Both the position numbers and the translations under genes were made by a program. From positions 1 to 64,000 of the forward strand of contig JBMOPD010000017.1 of assembly GCA_049323615.1 (NCBI GenBank): a stretch of DNA of 64,000 bases. The letters are read 5' to 3'. Of this stretch, positions 1-7,907 are shown piece after piece (positions within the stretch are counted from its first letter, which is position 1; each line of letters starts with the position of its first letter). The notes beneath the pieces were generated by a model. It was not told the DNA's origin. It did not search any database and saw only the letters and a list, made by a program, of their open reading frames with translations. This DNA comes from JBMOPD01 sp049323615. Lineage in GTDB: Bacteria; Bacillota; Desulfotomaculia; Desulfotomaculales; Desulfocucumaceae.

Positions 1-154
1 GCAGTCTGCTCAGCGGCACATTTGACGCCTTCTGGGTCCGCCACAGGATTAACAATTACAGGATTCCCCAACAGGCTCTTTCAAAATGAGTTGCCAATTA
101 TTTACTCACAAAATTGTCGTGCACCCCGGCCAGAAAAGTCAGATTAAAATAATT

Positions 155-176
155 AAGGGGGCAGTTTCGCCCCCTT
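155..176 (-). terminator. Intrinsic terminator after the symporter gene
   Basis: Read on the minus strand this is a GC-rich hairpin (AAAGGGGGC paired with GCCCCCTT around a six-base loop) followed by an A/T-rich tail. It lies about 35 bases past the symporter stop codon and should end the T-box-controlled transcript. Confidence 0.75.
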
Positions 177-209
177 TCAGTTTATAAGAACACTTTTTAA
201 ACGAATCCT

Positions 210-1826
210 TTAAGCTCCCGCCTGCTCCCCGGAGGCAAGATCCCGTCGCTTGCCGACGCCCCGGAAACTTCTCTCTATATGTTCCCGGGACAGGGGGCTG
301 GTCAGGAAGGTAACCACAATCAGGGCCGCGGCTGAAATAACTATGCTGTAGAACAGCGGGTCCACGTGGGTCCAGGGGTACGGCAGCAGGGTGGGCCGGC
401 CGAAGATGGCCTTGCAGATGCCGAAGGGCACGGCTTCAGCCGCGTGCAGGAAAACAAACCCGAAGATGGACACCCCGTACCCCAGGGCCACACTCGTTAC
501 CGCCGCCTGCTTGGTCACCCGGGGCCAGAAGACGGCTCCCAGCAGGGCCGGCAGTATGCCGGCGGCGCAGATGCCAAACCAGAAGGCGGTGGCCCGGGCG
601 ATGATGCTGATGGGCAGGATGTAGGCCATAACCACCGCCGCCACCGTTCCCACGGCCACCCCGATGCGGGACAGCGCCAGGGGATTTATTTTAATGTTCC
701 ACGTGGCCAGCAGGTCCCGGGAGAAGGCCACGCTCTGGACGTGGATCAGCCCGTTCACCGTGGTAATGCAGGCCGACAGAAGAGTGACCATGAACAGGTA
801 GATGTAGGCCGGGGGCATCACGGCGTTGATAAAGGTGGGAATGATCAGGTCGGTGTTGCCCTTGGCCGCCACAATGGAAATCTTGCCCAGAGTATCATGG
901 AAATAAACGTTGGTCAGGGGACCCACCATGAAGGCAGTACCGGTGAAAAGGAAGATGCAGATGCCGCCGGTCAGCACCGCCCGATTGAGTGCCTTCTTGC
1001 TGGGCACGGTCAAAAACCTTAAGACCAGCTGGGGCTGGGCCAGCACCCCGATGCCCACCCCCATCACTATGGTGCTGATCACCGTCCACCAGATGGGTGA
1101 TCCCCATTTGGGCATGGCCGTCCAGCCCAGGTGGCCGCCCTTGGCCAGGTTTTCCGGCACCAGGCTGGCCAGGCTGGTCAGGGCCTGATGCCCGGCCACC
1201 ACACCGCCGGCGACGGCATATGTTTTAACCAGCAGTACCAACATACCGAGAATCATCATCCCGCACATGAAGGCATCGGCGTACATGATCCCCTTCAGCC
1301 CGCCCCAGCCCACGTAGAGGGCAATAATGACGGCCAAAAGTAATAACGCCAGGTTGTAATCGATCTTCAGGGACTCCTCGACGAACCGCGCGCCGCCGAT
1401 CAGCACCACACCGGTATAGGCCGGCATGAGCAGGAATATCATCAGCCCGATAAACCAGGTGATGAACTTGGACTGGTAGCGCTGGCCCAGCATGGAGGCC
1501 AGGGTGCTGGTCCCCAGGTTTCTTGACATGCGGCGGATGGGCTCGCCCAGGAAGATGAAGGCCACGAAAATACCCAGTATGATATTGAAAAAAGACAGCC
1601 ACATCAGGGTAAAGCCGAAGACCCCGGCGGCCCCGCCGAACCCTACGATGGCCGAGGTGCTGATGAAAGTGGAGGCATAGGACAGGGCCATGATCCAGCC
1701 CGACATCTGCCTGCCGGCCACCATGTAGTCCTCGGCGTTCTTGGTCTGCTTGTAACCAAGGTAGCTCAGGTAGGTAACGATTAAAATATAACAGGTCAAC
1801 ACTACTGCTAAAAGACCAATATTCAC
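210..1826 (-). CDS. Sodium:solute symporter family (SSS) permease
   Basis: A 538-residue polytopic membrane protein of the sodium/solute symporter family (relatives include the acetate, proline and pantothenate carriers). The N-terminal helix followed by YKQTKNAEDYMVAGRQMSGW and STSAIVGFGGAAGVFG matches the family's first helices and cation/substrate region, and the length is usual for the family. The start is a GTG that overlaps the stop of the 38-residue gene before it (GTGA), so the two are translationally coupled. Transcription comes from a promoter near 2480 through a T-box leader, which points to uptake of an amino acid or something made from one. The substrate itself cannot be read from the protein. 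Confidence 0.88.
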   Translation of the reverse strand: MNIGLLAVVLTCYILIVTYLSYLGYKQTKNAEDYMVAGRQMSGWIMALSYASTFISTSAIVGFGGAAGVFGFTLMWLSFFNIILGIFVAFIFLGEPIRRMSRNLGTSTLASMLGQRYQSKFITWFIGLMIFLLMPAYTGVVLIGGARFVEESLKIDYNLALLLLAVIIALYVGWGGLKGIMYADAFMCGMMILGMLVLLVKTYAVAGGVVAGHQALTSLASLVPENLAKGGHLGWTAMPKWGSPIWWTVISTIVMGVGIGVLAQPQLVLRFLTVPSKKALNRAVLTGGICIFLFTGTAFMVGPLTNVYFHDTLGKISIVAAKGNTDLIIPTFINAVMPPAYIYLFMVTLLSACITTVNGLIHVQSVAFSRDLLATWNIKINPLALSRIGVAVGTVAAVVMAYILPISIIARATAFWFGICAAGILPALLGAVFWPRVTKQAAVTSVALGYGVSIFGFVFLHAAEAVPFGICKAIFGRPTLLPYPWTHVDPLFYSIVISAAALIVVTFLTSPLSREHIERSFRGVGKRRDLASGEQAGA

Positions 1827-1939
1827 CAGTCTTCACCGCCCTTGTTCCAGTTGATAATTCCGTAAACAACGCACAAAAGCATGGACGCCACGTTTAAAAT
1901 CCACACCAGGGCCGTCCAGCCGTCCGCCATTCCCAGCAC
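1823..1939 (-). CDS. Symporter small accessory protein (38 aa)
   Basis: A short frame starting at a GTG behind a strong AGGAGGG site. It encodes 38 residues: one hydrophobic segment (roughly residues 11-30, WTALVWILNVASMLLCVVYG) flanked by MLGMADG and NWNKGGEDW. Its TGA overlaps the GTG of the symporter. Tiny single-helix proteins with a conserved W-N-x-G tail directly before SSS symporters are a recognised family, and this one fits. It probably sits in the membrane with the symporter. It is too short for most gene callers. Confidence 0.75.
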   Translation of the reverse strand: MLGMADGWTALVWILNVASMLLCVVYGIINWNKGGEDW

Positions 1940-2052
1940 TAAAATCCCTCCTTACAAATTCAATCCCGCAATCAATTGCTTTCTTAAGCCCACAGTCAAC
2001 TTTTAAGAATTTCCGGCATATTTCACCCCCTGTATGATCAGGCAACCTGAAT

Positions 2053-2125
2053 AAAAAAAACCGCCCCCCTAAAGGGACGGATTTTTTCCGCGGTACCACC
2101 CGGGTTGGTTTCATAAGAAACCCGC
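2053..2125 (-). promoter_or_regulatory. Second, stand-alone T-box antiterminator/terminator module
   Basis: On the minus strand this holds a small hairpin (GGTTT/AAACC, 2122-2107), a second T-box sequence GGTGGTACCGCGG (about 2100-2088), then a terminator hairpin CCGTCCC/GGGGCGG (2080-2061) with eight U. It follows the first complete T-box by about 40 bases, so there is no room for its own stem I or specifier loop. It looks like a duplicated expression platform through which readthrough must pass a second tRNA-dependent decision. Confidence 0.75.
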
Positions 2126-2162
2126 TCAGCAGGTACGGGATAAGCTTAAGTCTCATACCCTG

Positions 2163-2450
2163 ATAAAAATTAAAGCCGTTTCATCCCATAGGGACGAACG
2201 GCTCGCGGTACCACCCTACTTGGCCTGTTGCCAGGCCCGGCTTTTTAAAAGGTACGTGACTAAATTATCCTTATACCCCTTCCCTGTAACGGGGGAAATC
2301 CGTTTCGGCCTACTTTCCCTTAAAGGTTTCAGCCTCACAGTTCGGGGGAGAACTTCAACCGGTCCTGCCCTGAAGACGCTTCCAGCCGCCGGCGCCTTCT
2401 CCCTGGAGGGTGGTTTCCCGCCTACTTTTCCCCGTCATAACTTTATTAAT
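2163..2450 (-). promoter_or_regulatory. T-box leader (tRNA-sensing riboswitch) of the symporter operon
   Basis: The minus-strand leader has an ACGGGGAAA...TTTCCCCCGT base helix, an AGTA turn on its 5' side, a distal loop like GGCGGCTGGAAGC, a stem III (GGCCTG/CAGGCC), the T-box AGGGTGGTACCGCG (about 2216-2203) and a competing terminator (2203-2165, AGCCGTT...AAACGGCT then U-rich). By position (GAAA, three bases, A, base helix) the likely specifier codon is CGG at 2302-2300, read as arginine. The variable T-box base U fits a tRNA with discriminator A. The class is certain; the amino acid is an inference at about 0.4. Confidence 0.9.
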
Positions 2451-2465
2451 ATTCGGTTAATGGAT

Positions 2466-2494
2466 ATCTTAGCCTGTAAAATTGCGGTTGTCAA
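2466..2494 (-). promoter_or_regulatory. Sigma-A promoter of the T-box/symporter operon
   Basis: Perfect -35 TTGACA (2494-2489), 17-base spacer, -10 TAAGAT (2471-2466) on the minus strand, just upstream of the T-box stem I. Confidence 0.8.
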
Positions 2495-2565
2495 CACTTT
2501 TTTCTCCGGCGCCGACAAATAACCACTTTTTTACATAAAGAACCGTCCCCGATGAAACCCGGTTA

Positions 2566-3402
2566 TCACTGGAGGCTTTCAGACAAACTTTTCAGTTTAA
2601 GCGCAAATTCACTTAATTTATTGTTACCAGCAGCTATCTGCTGGGTCTGGGCGGCCTGCTCCTCGCTTATGGCGGCAAATTCGTTTATGGAGTTCATGAT
2701 GTTGTCTATATCGTCCCTGATGCCTTTCAGGGTGTTTGTGATTTCAGCCGCTGAAGATTTGCTGTTCTGCGCCAGTTTCCTTATCTCTTCCGCCACCACT
2801 GAAAATCCCCGCCCGTGCTCCCCGGCCCTTGCCGCTTCAATAGCCGCATTCAGGCCCAGCAAGTTAGTGGTTTCCGCAACATTTCTTATGTACTGGAGTA
2901 TGTCATCGGTTTTTTTAATGTGCTCATGGGCGTGGTTGACGGCCTGGCTGATATTCTGGCTGCTTGTAGCTAAAGACTGGGCGGCTCCGGCCAGTTCTTC
3001 CGTGGATTGCGAAATCTCTTCGGTAAACGACTGCAGATCGTTTGCCATCTCTATAACTTCCTGCTCTTTTTCCTGGGGAACGGCATAAGTGATTGTTCCC
3101 AGTACATTTCCGGTTTCTTCATTTATAACGGGAACGGAATAGGCAACAATGGGGAAACCAAAGGCTTCCTTCGGGTATCGCGCCATCTGCCTCTGTCCGC
3201 TTTGCATGGCTCTTTCCGAAGAGCCGCCCCTTGGTATTTCAAAGCCCTCCTGAATGTTCAGGTTGAAAGTATTGGCCTGTTTAACGGAAACAAACTTTTC
3301 TTTGTCGGTAATACCGATGGCAACATCGGAAACAAAAAGGGCAGGCAGCAAACTTGTTACTTTTAGCAGCGCGGAGAAAAGTTCCTCGTCGGATACGGCC
3401 AT
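2566..3402 (-). CDS. Soluble methyl-accepting chemotaxis (MCP signalling) protein
   Basis: A 278-residue cytoplasmic chemoreceptor-like protein. The N-terminal ~120 residues form a small sensor-like domain. The C-terminal half is a coiled-coil MCP signalling domain with the family's hairpin tip (NLLGLNAAIEAARAGEHGRG), which contacts CheA/CheW. There is no membrane segment. The frame is open further upstream, but that extension would overlap the UspA gene; the ATG at 3402 has AGGGAGAGTGAG before it and is preferred. It is last in a fluoride-riboswitch-led unit, so it may take part in the same ionic or pH stress response; that link is inference. Confidence 0.85.
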   Translation of the reverse strand: MAVSDEELFSALLKVTSLLPALFVSDVAIGITDKEKFVSVKQANTFNLNIQEGFEIPRGGSSERAMQSGQRQMARYPKEAFGFPIVAYSVPVINEETGNVLGTITYAVPQEKEQEVIEMANDLQSFTEEISQSTEELAGAAQSLATSSQNISQAVNHAHEHIKKTDDILQYIRNVAETTNLLGLNAAIEAARAGEHGRGFSVVAEEIRKLAQNSKSSAAEITNTLKGIRDDIDNIMNSINEFAAISEEQAAQTQQIAAGNNKLSEFALKLKSLSESLQ

Positions 3403-3533
3403 GATCTCACTCTCCCTAAAGTAAGTACTTCGACAATTTTGTATTCTCCACCGCCAAAATTTTCCCTTTAAAAAAATTTTAAAAACCTGGGAATTATGAA
3501 AGAGTTGTTTTATATTGACCCTCATGCCGCAGG

Positions 3534-3968
3534 TTATTTTATTTTTCTTTCCTTTGTGATCAGAACGTGACAATTGGCGTGTTTCGACAGGTAATTTGAA
3601 ACACTTCCCATAAACAGCTTTTTTACCGCGCTTTTCCCGTGGGATCCCGTGATTATTAAATCTATCTGGTTTTCACCGGCATACATGACCAGGGTCTCAC
3701 CGATGTGGCCATACAGCATTTTTGCCGATACTTTTATGCCCTGTCTTTCAGCTTCCGCAACCGCTTTATTCATTTCATCCTCATAAAATTTCCTGCCTTC
3801 CCTCATGAATTCGTCCACTTCATCTATCGTTCCGGCGTAGTCCGGCAGTTGAATAACGGCCACTATGTGCAGGTGGGAGTTATGCGCCTTTGCCATTTCA
3901 AAGCCTGTTTTCAGCGCCTTGTGGGCGTGTTCCGAATTATCAAAGGCAACCATGATCCGGTCAAACAA
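3534..3968 (-). CDS. Universal stress protein (UspA family)
   Basis: A 144-residue Usp-fold protein. It opens with MFDRIMVAFDNSEHAHKAL and carries the nucleotide-loop pattern GxxG(9)S/T near its end (ITGSHGKSAVKKLFMGSVSN), as in ATP-binding Usp proteins. The start is TTG with AGGAGG nine bases upstream, inside the end of the antiporter gene, so the two are co-translated. UspA-type genes are among those found under fluoride riboswitches, which fits the leader upstream of this operon. Confidence 0.9.
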   Translation of the reverse strand: MFDRIMVAFDNSEHAHKALKTGFEMAKAHNSHLHIVAVIQLPDYAGTIDEVDEFMREGRKFYEDEMNKAVAEAERQGIKVSAKMLYGHIGETLVMYAGENQIDLIITGSHGKSAVKKLFMGSVSNYLSKHANCHVLITKERKIK

Positions 3969-3969
3969 G

Positions 3970-5112
3970 TCAATCTACCTCCTTTTTTTCACAAACCGGC
4001 TCCCGGTCCGGTCTGAAAAATCCCTGGGCAATCAGGGTGGGTATAACCCCGCTTAAGACAACGCCCGTGACCAGAACGGAATACTGGGATTGATTTATTA
4101 TATTGTGCGTCAGGCCGAACATTGAGGAAATACTGCCAAAAGTAAGGCCGGTGGACATGAGCAGGGTGGTATACATCGACTTCCGCTTCCCGAATCTGAA
4201 AAATATTGTAAGGGGTAAAACCCCGATAAATTTAGCCGCCATCTTAACGGCAAGGTAAATCAGTATCAGAATTATTCCCGCCCACAGCGCCTTTAAGGAT
4301 ATAAGCAATCCGGCCTTAAGAAAGAAGAACGGGGTTAACAGGGCAAAGGCGCTGGTCCTCATCCTGTAGAGCATGTCCTTTTCCCCGGCAAACAGCGTGG
4401 CCAGTGCCAGGCCCAGCAGGTATGCCGGCAGTACAGCCTCGCTATTGGCCCTCAGCGCCAGCCCGCCCAGCAGGAATAGAACGAAATAAACAAGTTTCAC
4501 CTCAACCTGGCTTATCCGGCCGCCAAAAGCCTTTATGAAATGGCCGGTGAATTTTGAGGAGATAAATAGAATTACAGCCGTCACTGCGACAAACAGGTAC
4601 AGCCATGAATTAAAGTGGGCAAACAGAATACCCAGGGCTAAAACCGTGCCCAGGTCGGTAATAAAGCAGGCGGCCAGTATTATCTTGCCGATCTCCGTGG
4701 AATTGAGACCGGTCTCCACCATCACCGCGTACACAATGGCCACCGAGGTGGTGGACAGCGCTATACCGGCTATCTGGGAAGCTTCCAGCGTCCAGCCGGC
4801 TATGTAGTATGCGTAGGCAAAACAGGCCAGAAAGGGAAAAAGGAAAGAAACCGCCCCGATGGAAACGCTTTCCTTGAATTTTGACCGGAGTACTGCCGGG
4901 TCAACCTCCGCCCCGGCCAGAAACGTCAGGAGAATGCTGCCGAAACCCGCCAGGAAGTCCACCCAGGGGGTCGTATGCAAACCCAGGAAATTACCCCCGA
5001 TAACTCCAACCATAATCTCCACCATGGCAACAGAAACGCCCAGCCGCACCGAGATTACCGATGCCGCCAGGGCCAGCCCCACCCAAAAAGCCGCATCAAA
5101 CCAGATGTTCAT
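3970..5112 (-). CDS. Cation:proton antiporter (CPA2/Kef-type membrane domain)
   Basis: A roughly 380-residue protein made almost wholly of transmembrane helices, of the Na+(K+)/H+ exchanger family: membrane domain only, with no RCK/TrkA-N tail. FITDLGTVLALGILFAH and GFGSILLTFLAGAEVDP match the acidic ion-path and second-helix regions of the CPA2 group. ATG at 5112 is preferred, six bases from GGAGG; a GTG lies one codon earlier. It is the first gene after a fluoride riboswitch with a terminator. The likely job is ion/proton exchange that helps the cell under fluoride or acid stress; which ion it moves is not visible. Confidence 0.85.
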   Translation of the reverse strand: MNIWFDAAFWVGLALAASVISVRLGVSVAMVEIMVGVIGGNFLGLHTTPWVDFLAGFGSILLTFLAGAEVDPAVLRSKFKESVSIGAVSFLFPFLACFAYAYYIAGWTLEASQIAGIALSTTSVAIVYAVMVETGLNSTEIGKIILAACFITDLGTVLALGILFAHFNSWLYLFVAVTAVILFISSKFTGHFIKAFGGRISQVEVKLVYFVLFLLGGLALRANSEAVLPAYLLGLALATLFAGEKDMLYRMRTSAFALLTPFFFLKAGLLISLKALWAGIILILIYLAVKMAAKFIGVLPLTIFFRFGKRKSMYTTLLMSTGLTFGSISSMFGLTHNIINQSQYSVLVTGVVLSGVIPTLIAQGFFRPDREPVCEKKEVD

Positions 5113-5189
5113 CACTTACCTCCGTTTTTTGCCTCCTTTTTATTCTGATAAAATTAAAACCACATCACCCCCTGCTTTAGAAATTTGCA

Positions 5190-5262
5190 AAAAAATAACT
5201 CCCACCACGAAGGTAGGAGTTATTAGCTTGCTGAAGCGTTAGGCGAACTCCATCGCCCCACC
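5190..5262 (-). promoter_or_regulatory. Fluoride riboswitch (crcB motif) with overlapping terminator
   Basis: On the minus strand the conserved GGCGATGGAGTTCGCC (5257-5242) is followed by TAACG, a short hairpin and GCTAATAACTCCTACC, the pattern of the crcB/fluoride aptamer. Its last strand is shared with a terminator hairpin AACTCCTACC-TTCG-TGGTGGGAGTT (5221-5197) followed by seven U. Fluoride binding should hold the aptamer and prevent the terminator, switching on the antiporter-UspA-MCP genes. Confidence 0.9.
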
Positions 5263-5320
5263 CGTTCCAGGCGGAAACAATGATTTAATCGGTCTCTGTT
5301 GTCACAATAAAACTATAAAT

Positions 5321-5349
5321 AGGTTATACGGTAAAGTGCCTGTTGTCAA
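5321..5349 (-). promoter_or_regulatory. Probable sigma-A promoter for the fluoride-riboswitch transcript
   Basis: A perfect minus-strand TTGACA (5349-5344) lies about 80 bases upstream of the aptamer. The -10 is less clear: TATAAC at 15 bases or TAACCT at 17. Confidence 0.5.
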
Positions 5350-5465
5350 GAAGGGTGAACGACGGTGCCGGTTGTTGAATTGTTGAATAAGATAGTCGGT
5401 GGTTGACCATCAGTAATTATGCGCCGCAGCCGGAACGCAGCAGGTGGACTTTTCGGCCGGCCTGG

Positions 5466-7151
5466 CTATTTAACAAGCCTTGCTTTGGCGTAGGTGCGGT
5501 ACACCTTGGCCACTTCCACCGGCACAGTTTCCCCCACCAGGGAGCCCCCCCCCTCGATGTCCAGTATGAAGCCGTCTATCCTGGCAATGCCGTCGTTTAT
5601 ATTGGTGACGTGGGGCTCCTCGACCCTGACCTCAAGCATCTGCCCCTGCCGGACAGGCAGGGTGTTGGCCAGTATGTCGGCCTGGTTGTACAGTGGGCGT
5701 ACGTTCACCGATTCTATGTGCTGGCCCTGGGAGCCCCTTATATACAGGTTTTTGCCCGTCCGCTGCTCCAGTTCCCGCAGGTTGGCCCCCCCGCTGCCGA
5801 TAAGCCTGGCCGCCACCAGGGGATTGGCCTCCACCAGGATGGTGTCGGCCGAGGTCTGGCGCGCCTGCTGGCAGATGTAGTTTTTGAAGTGAATGCCCAC
5901 CGTCTCCTCGGAAAGCACCTTGCCTCTTCCCTCGCAGTACGGGCAGGGCCTCTGCATTACCTCGCTGAGGCTGGGCCGCACCTTTTTGCGGGTCATTTCC
6001 ACCAGTCCCAGCTGGGTGATGCCCAGGATATTGGTCTTGGTCTTGTCCTTTTTGATTTCCTCCTCCAGCACCTGCAGTACCTGCTGCCGGTGCTCCTCCC
6101 TCTGCATGTCGATGAAGTCCACAATTATAATGCCGCCTATATTCCTCAGCCTCAGCTGCCGGGCAATCTCCACCGCGGCGTCCAGGTTGGTGCGCAGTAC
6201 GGTGTCCTCAAGGTTGGTGGAGCCCACGAACTTTCCGGTGTTGACATCTATGGCGGTGAGGGCTTCGGCCTGGTCGATCACTATGTATCCCCCGCACTTG
6301 AGCCAGACCTTTCTTTTCAGGGCCTTTTCCAGTTCCTGCTCAATGCCGTAATCCTGGAAAATGTTGTCCCTTTCTTCCAGGAAAATCCTGAATTTCAGCT
6401 TTGGCCCCGTAATGTCGAGCAGGTCCAGTATTTTCTCGTATTCGTAGCGGGAATCTATGGTCAGCCGGTCAACGTCCTCGGTGAAGATGTCCCGCATGAT
6501 CCTCTGGATCAGCTCCAGGTCCCGGTGCAGCAGGTTCGGCACCGGACCGTGGGACGCCCGGTACAGAATCTTCCGCCAGAGCTTGGTGAGGATGTTGACA
6601 TCCTGCCGGAGATCCTCCTCGTCCACCCCTTCGGCCACGGTCCTGACGATGACCCCCATGCCTTCGGGCTTGACCCGTGCGGCCAGATCCTTCAGGCGGT
6701 CCCGTTCCTTTTCGCTCTCTATCCGGCGGGAAATGCCTATATAATCCATGGTGGGCATGATCACCAGGCAGCGGCCCGGCAGGGTGATGTGGGTGGTCAC
6801 CCGGGGGCCCTTGGTCCCGATGGGCTCCTTGACGATCTGTACTATAAGCTCCTGGCCGTGTTTAAGTACGTCGCAGATATTTGTCCCCAGCACCGAGCCC
6901 TGTCCCTGACCGTCCGGGGACCTGGCCGGCAGGGCGTCCTCCACGTAAAGAAAGGCGTTTTTGTCCAGGCCGATATCCACAAAGGCGGCCTGCATGCCGG
7001 GCAGCACATTTTCCACCCTGCCCTTGTATATATTTCCCACCAGCCGCTGGGTAACCGACCGCTCTATGTACAGCTCAACCGGGGTCCTGTCCTCCAACAG
7101 GGCGGCCCTGGTTTCCTCGTCACTTACATTAATAACAATTTCTTTCAGCAT
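5466..7151 (-). CDS. rng: Ribonuclease E/G family protein
   Basis: A 561-residue RNase G-type endoribonuclease. It has an N-terminal S1-like RNA-binding segment (VGNIYKGRVENVLPGMQAAFVDIG), the DNase I-like catalytic core with ALTAIDVNTGKFVG and GGIIIVDFIDM, whose acidic residues bind Mg2+, and the CPYCEGRGKV zinc-link motif (CPxCxG). There is no long C-terminal scaffold, so it is the short RNase G kind. It processes rRNA and turns over mRNA. It ends the radical SAM-RNase G end of the shape/division block, a position common in Clostridia before rplU. The start is ATG, 45 bases after the preceding gene. Confidence 0.93.
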   Translation of the reverse strand: MLKEIVINVSDEETRAALLEDRTPVELYIERSVTQRLVGNIYKGRVENVLPGMQAAFVDIGLDKNAFLYVEDALPARSPDGQGQGSVLGTNICDVLKHGQELIVQIVKEPIGTKGPRVTTHITLPGRCLVIMPTMDYIGISRRIESEKERDRLKDLAARVKPEGMGVIVRTVAEGVDEEDLRQDVNILTKLWRKILYRASHGPVPNLLHRDLELIQRIMRDIFTEDVDRLTIDSRYEYEKILDLLDITGPKLKFRIFLEERDNIFQDYGIEQELEKALKRKVWLKCGGYIVIDQAEALTAIDVNTGKFVGSTNLEDTVLRTNLDAAVEIARQLRLRNIGGIIIVDFIDMQREEHRQQVLQVLEEEIKKDKTKTNILGITQLGLVEMTRKKVRPSLSEVMQRPCPYCEGRGKVLSEETVGIHFKNYICQQARQTSADTILVEANPLVAARLIGSGGANLRELEQRTGKNLYIRGSQGQHIESVNVRPLYNQADILANTLPVRQGQMLEVRVEEPHVTNINDGIARIDGFILDIEGGGSLVGETVPVEVAKVYRTYAKARLVK

Positions 7152-7196
7152 AAAAATCCATCCTTAAAATCTGTATATCAAACCCCAAAAATATGA

Positions 7197-7907
7197 TCAG
7201 CCCTCTACCTCACCCGCACAATAGTCAAACATTTCTTTTCCCCCGCGGCCCAGCATCCGGGTGCGGGTGATTTCCACATGGGCGTCCCCGCCAAATATGC
7301 CGCACCGCTCCCTGATGGCCGTGATAACCTCCCCGGGGCGGACGTTAAACCTGCTTCCCGTCATCAGTTCCATCTCCACGGCCACCCGGTCACCTTCTTC
7401 CACCGCCCGCAGGGACAGCAGGCCGGGGCGGATATCGAACAAAGCCGGCGGGCCGTCCTTTTTGCTGCGGGCAACGGGTATTGCGGCCAGCGCCATGATC
7501 CCTGCCAGGCACTTTCGCAGCGCTTCCAACTCCGGCATTTCCTCCCGGGCGGCCCGGACAATGTACAGGGAACGCTCCACCTCGGCCATCAGGGCGGGGG
7601 ACTTTTCATCAAGCCGGCAGGCCCCGGTAATCCCCAATCCCGGGGGCATGGCGGAGTTTAAGGAGCGGACAATCCAGGCCGGGGGCGCCCCGGTGTCAAG
7701 TTCCATATCAAGGTACTCCTGCAGTCCCCCCATGCCCACCGGCAGCGGCAGGGAAAAAGCCAGCCTGGGGTGCGGGTTGAAACCCCGGCTCAGTGAAACC
7801 GGAAGCCCGGCCCTGCGCGCGGCCCGTTCAAAGAGCCTGATCATGTCCAGGTGCGATATGAACCTGGCTGTACCTTCCTTAGTGTAACTGATCCTGTAGC
7901 GGGGCAT
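7197..7907 (-). CDS. TIGR03936-type radical SAM-linked protein (DUF2344)
   Basis: A 236-residue protein starting MPRYRISYTKEGTARFISH, with the family's HLDMIRLFERAARRAGLP and RGFNPHPRLAFSLPLPVG segments. It belongs to a family always found beside, or fused to, the large radical SAM protein encoded just upstream, and it overlaps that gene by 29 bases. ATG at 7907 follows GGAGGTGGCGGCC; the earlier in-frame start at 7925 lacks such a site. Its function is unproven. A role with its partner in tRNA or rRNA modification, near RNase G, has been suggested only from context. Confidence 0.85.
   Translation of the reverse strand: MPRYRISYTKEGTARFISHLDMIRLFERAARRAGLPVSLSRGFNPHPRLAFSLPLPVGMGGLQEYLDMELDTGAPPAWIVRSLNSAMPPGLGITGACRLDEKSPALMAEVERSLYIVRAAREEMPELEALRKCLAGIMALAAIPVARSKKDGPPALFDIRPGLLSLRAVEEGDRVAVEMELMTGSRFNVRPGEVITAIRERCGIFGGDAHVEITRTRMLGRGGKEMFDYCAGEVEG

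Noticed and set aside
1..150. Open frame running off the left edge on the plus strand to about 144
   Set aside because: About 47 codons with no recognisable family features; cannot be told from chance.
5403..7196. A 597-codon plus-strand open frame
   Set aside because: It is the antisense shadow of RNase G, which has clear family motifs on the minus strand; the plus-strand protein is low-complexity (Gly/Pro/His/Leu-rich) with no start signal.
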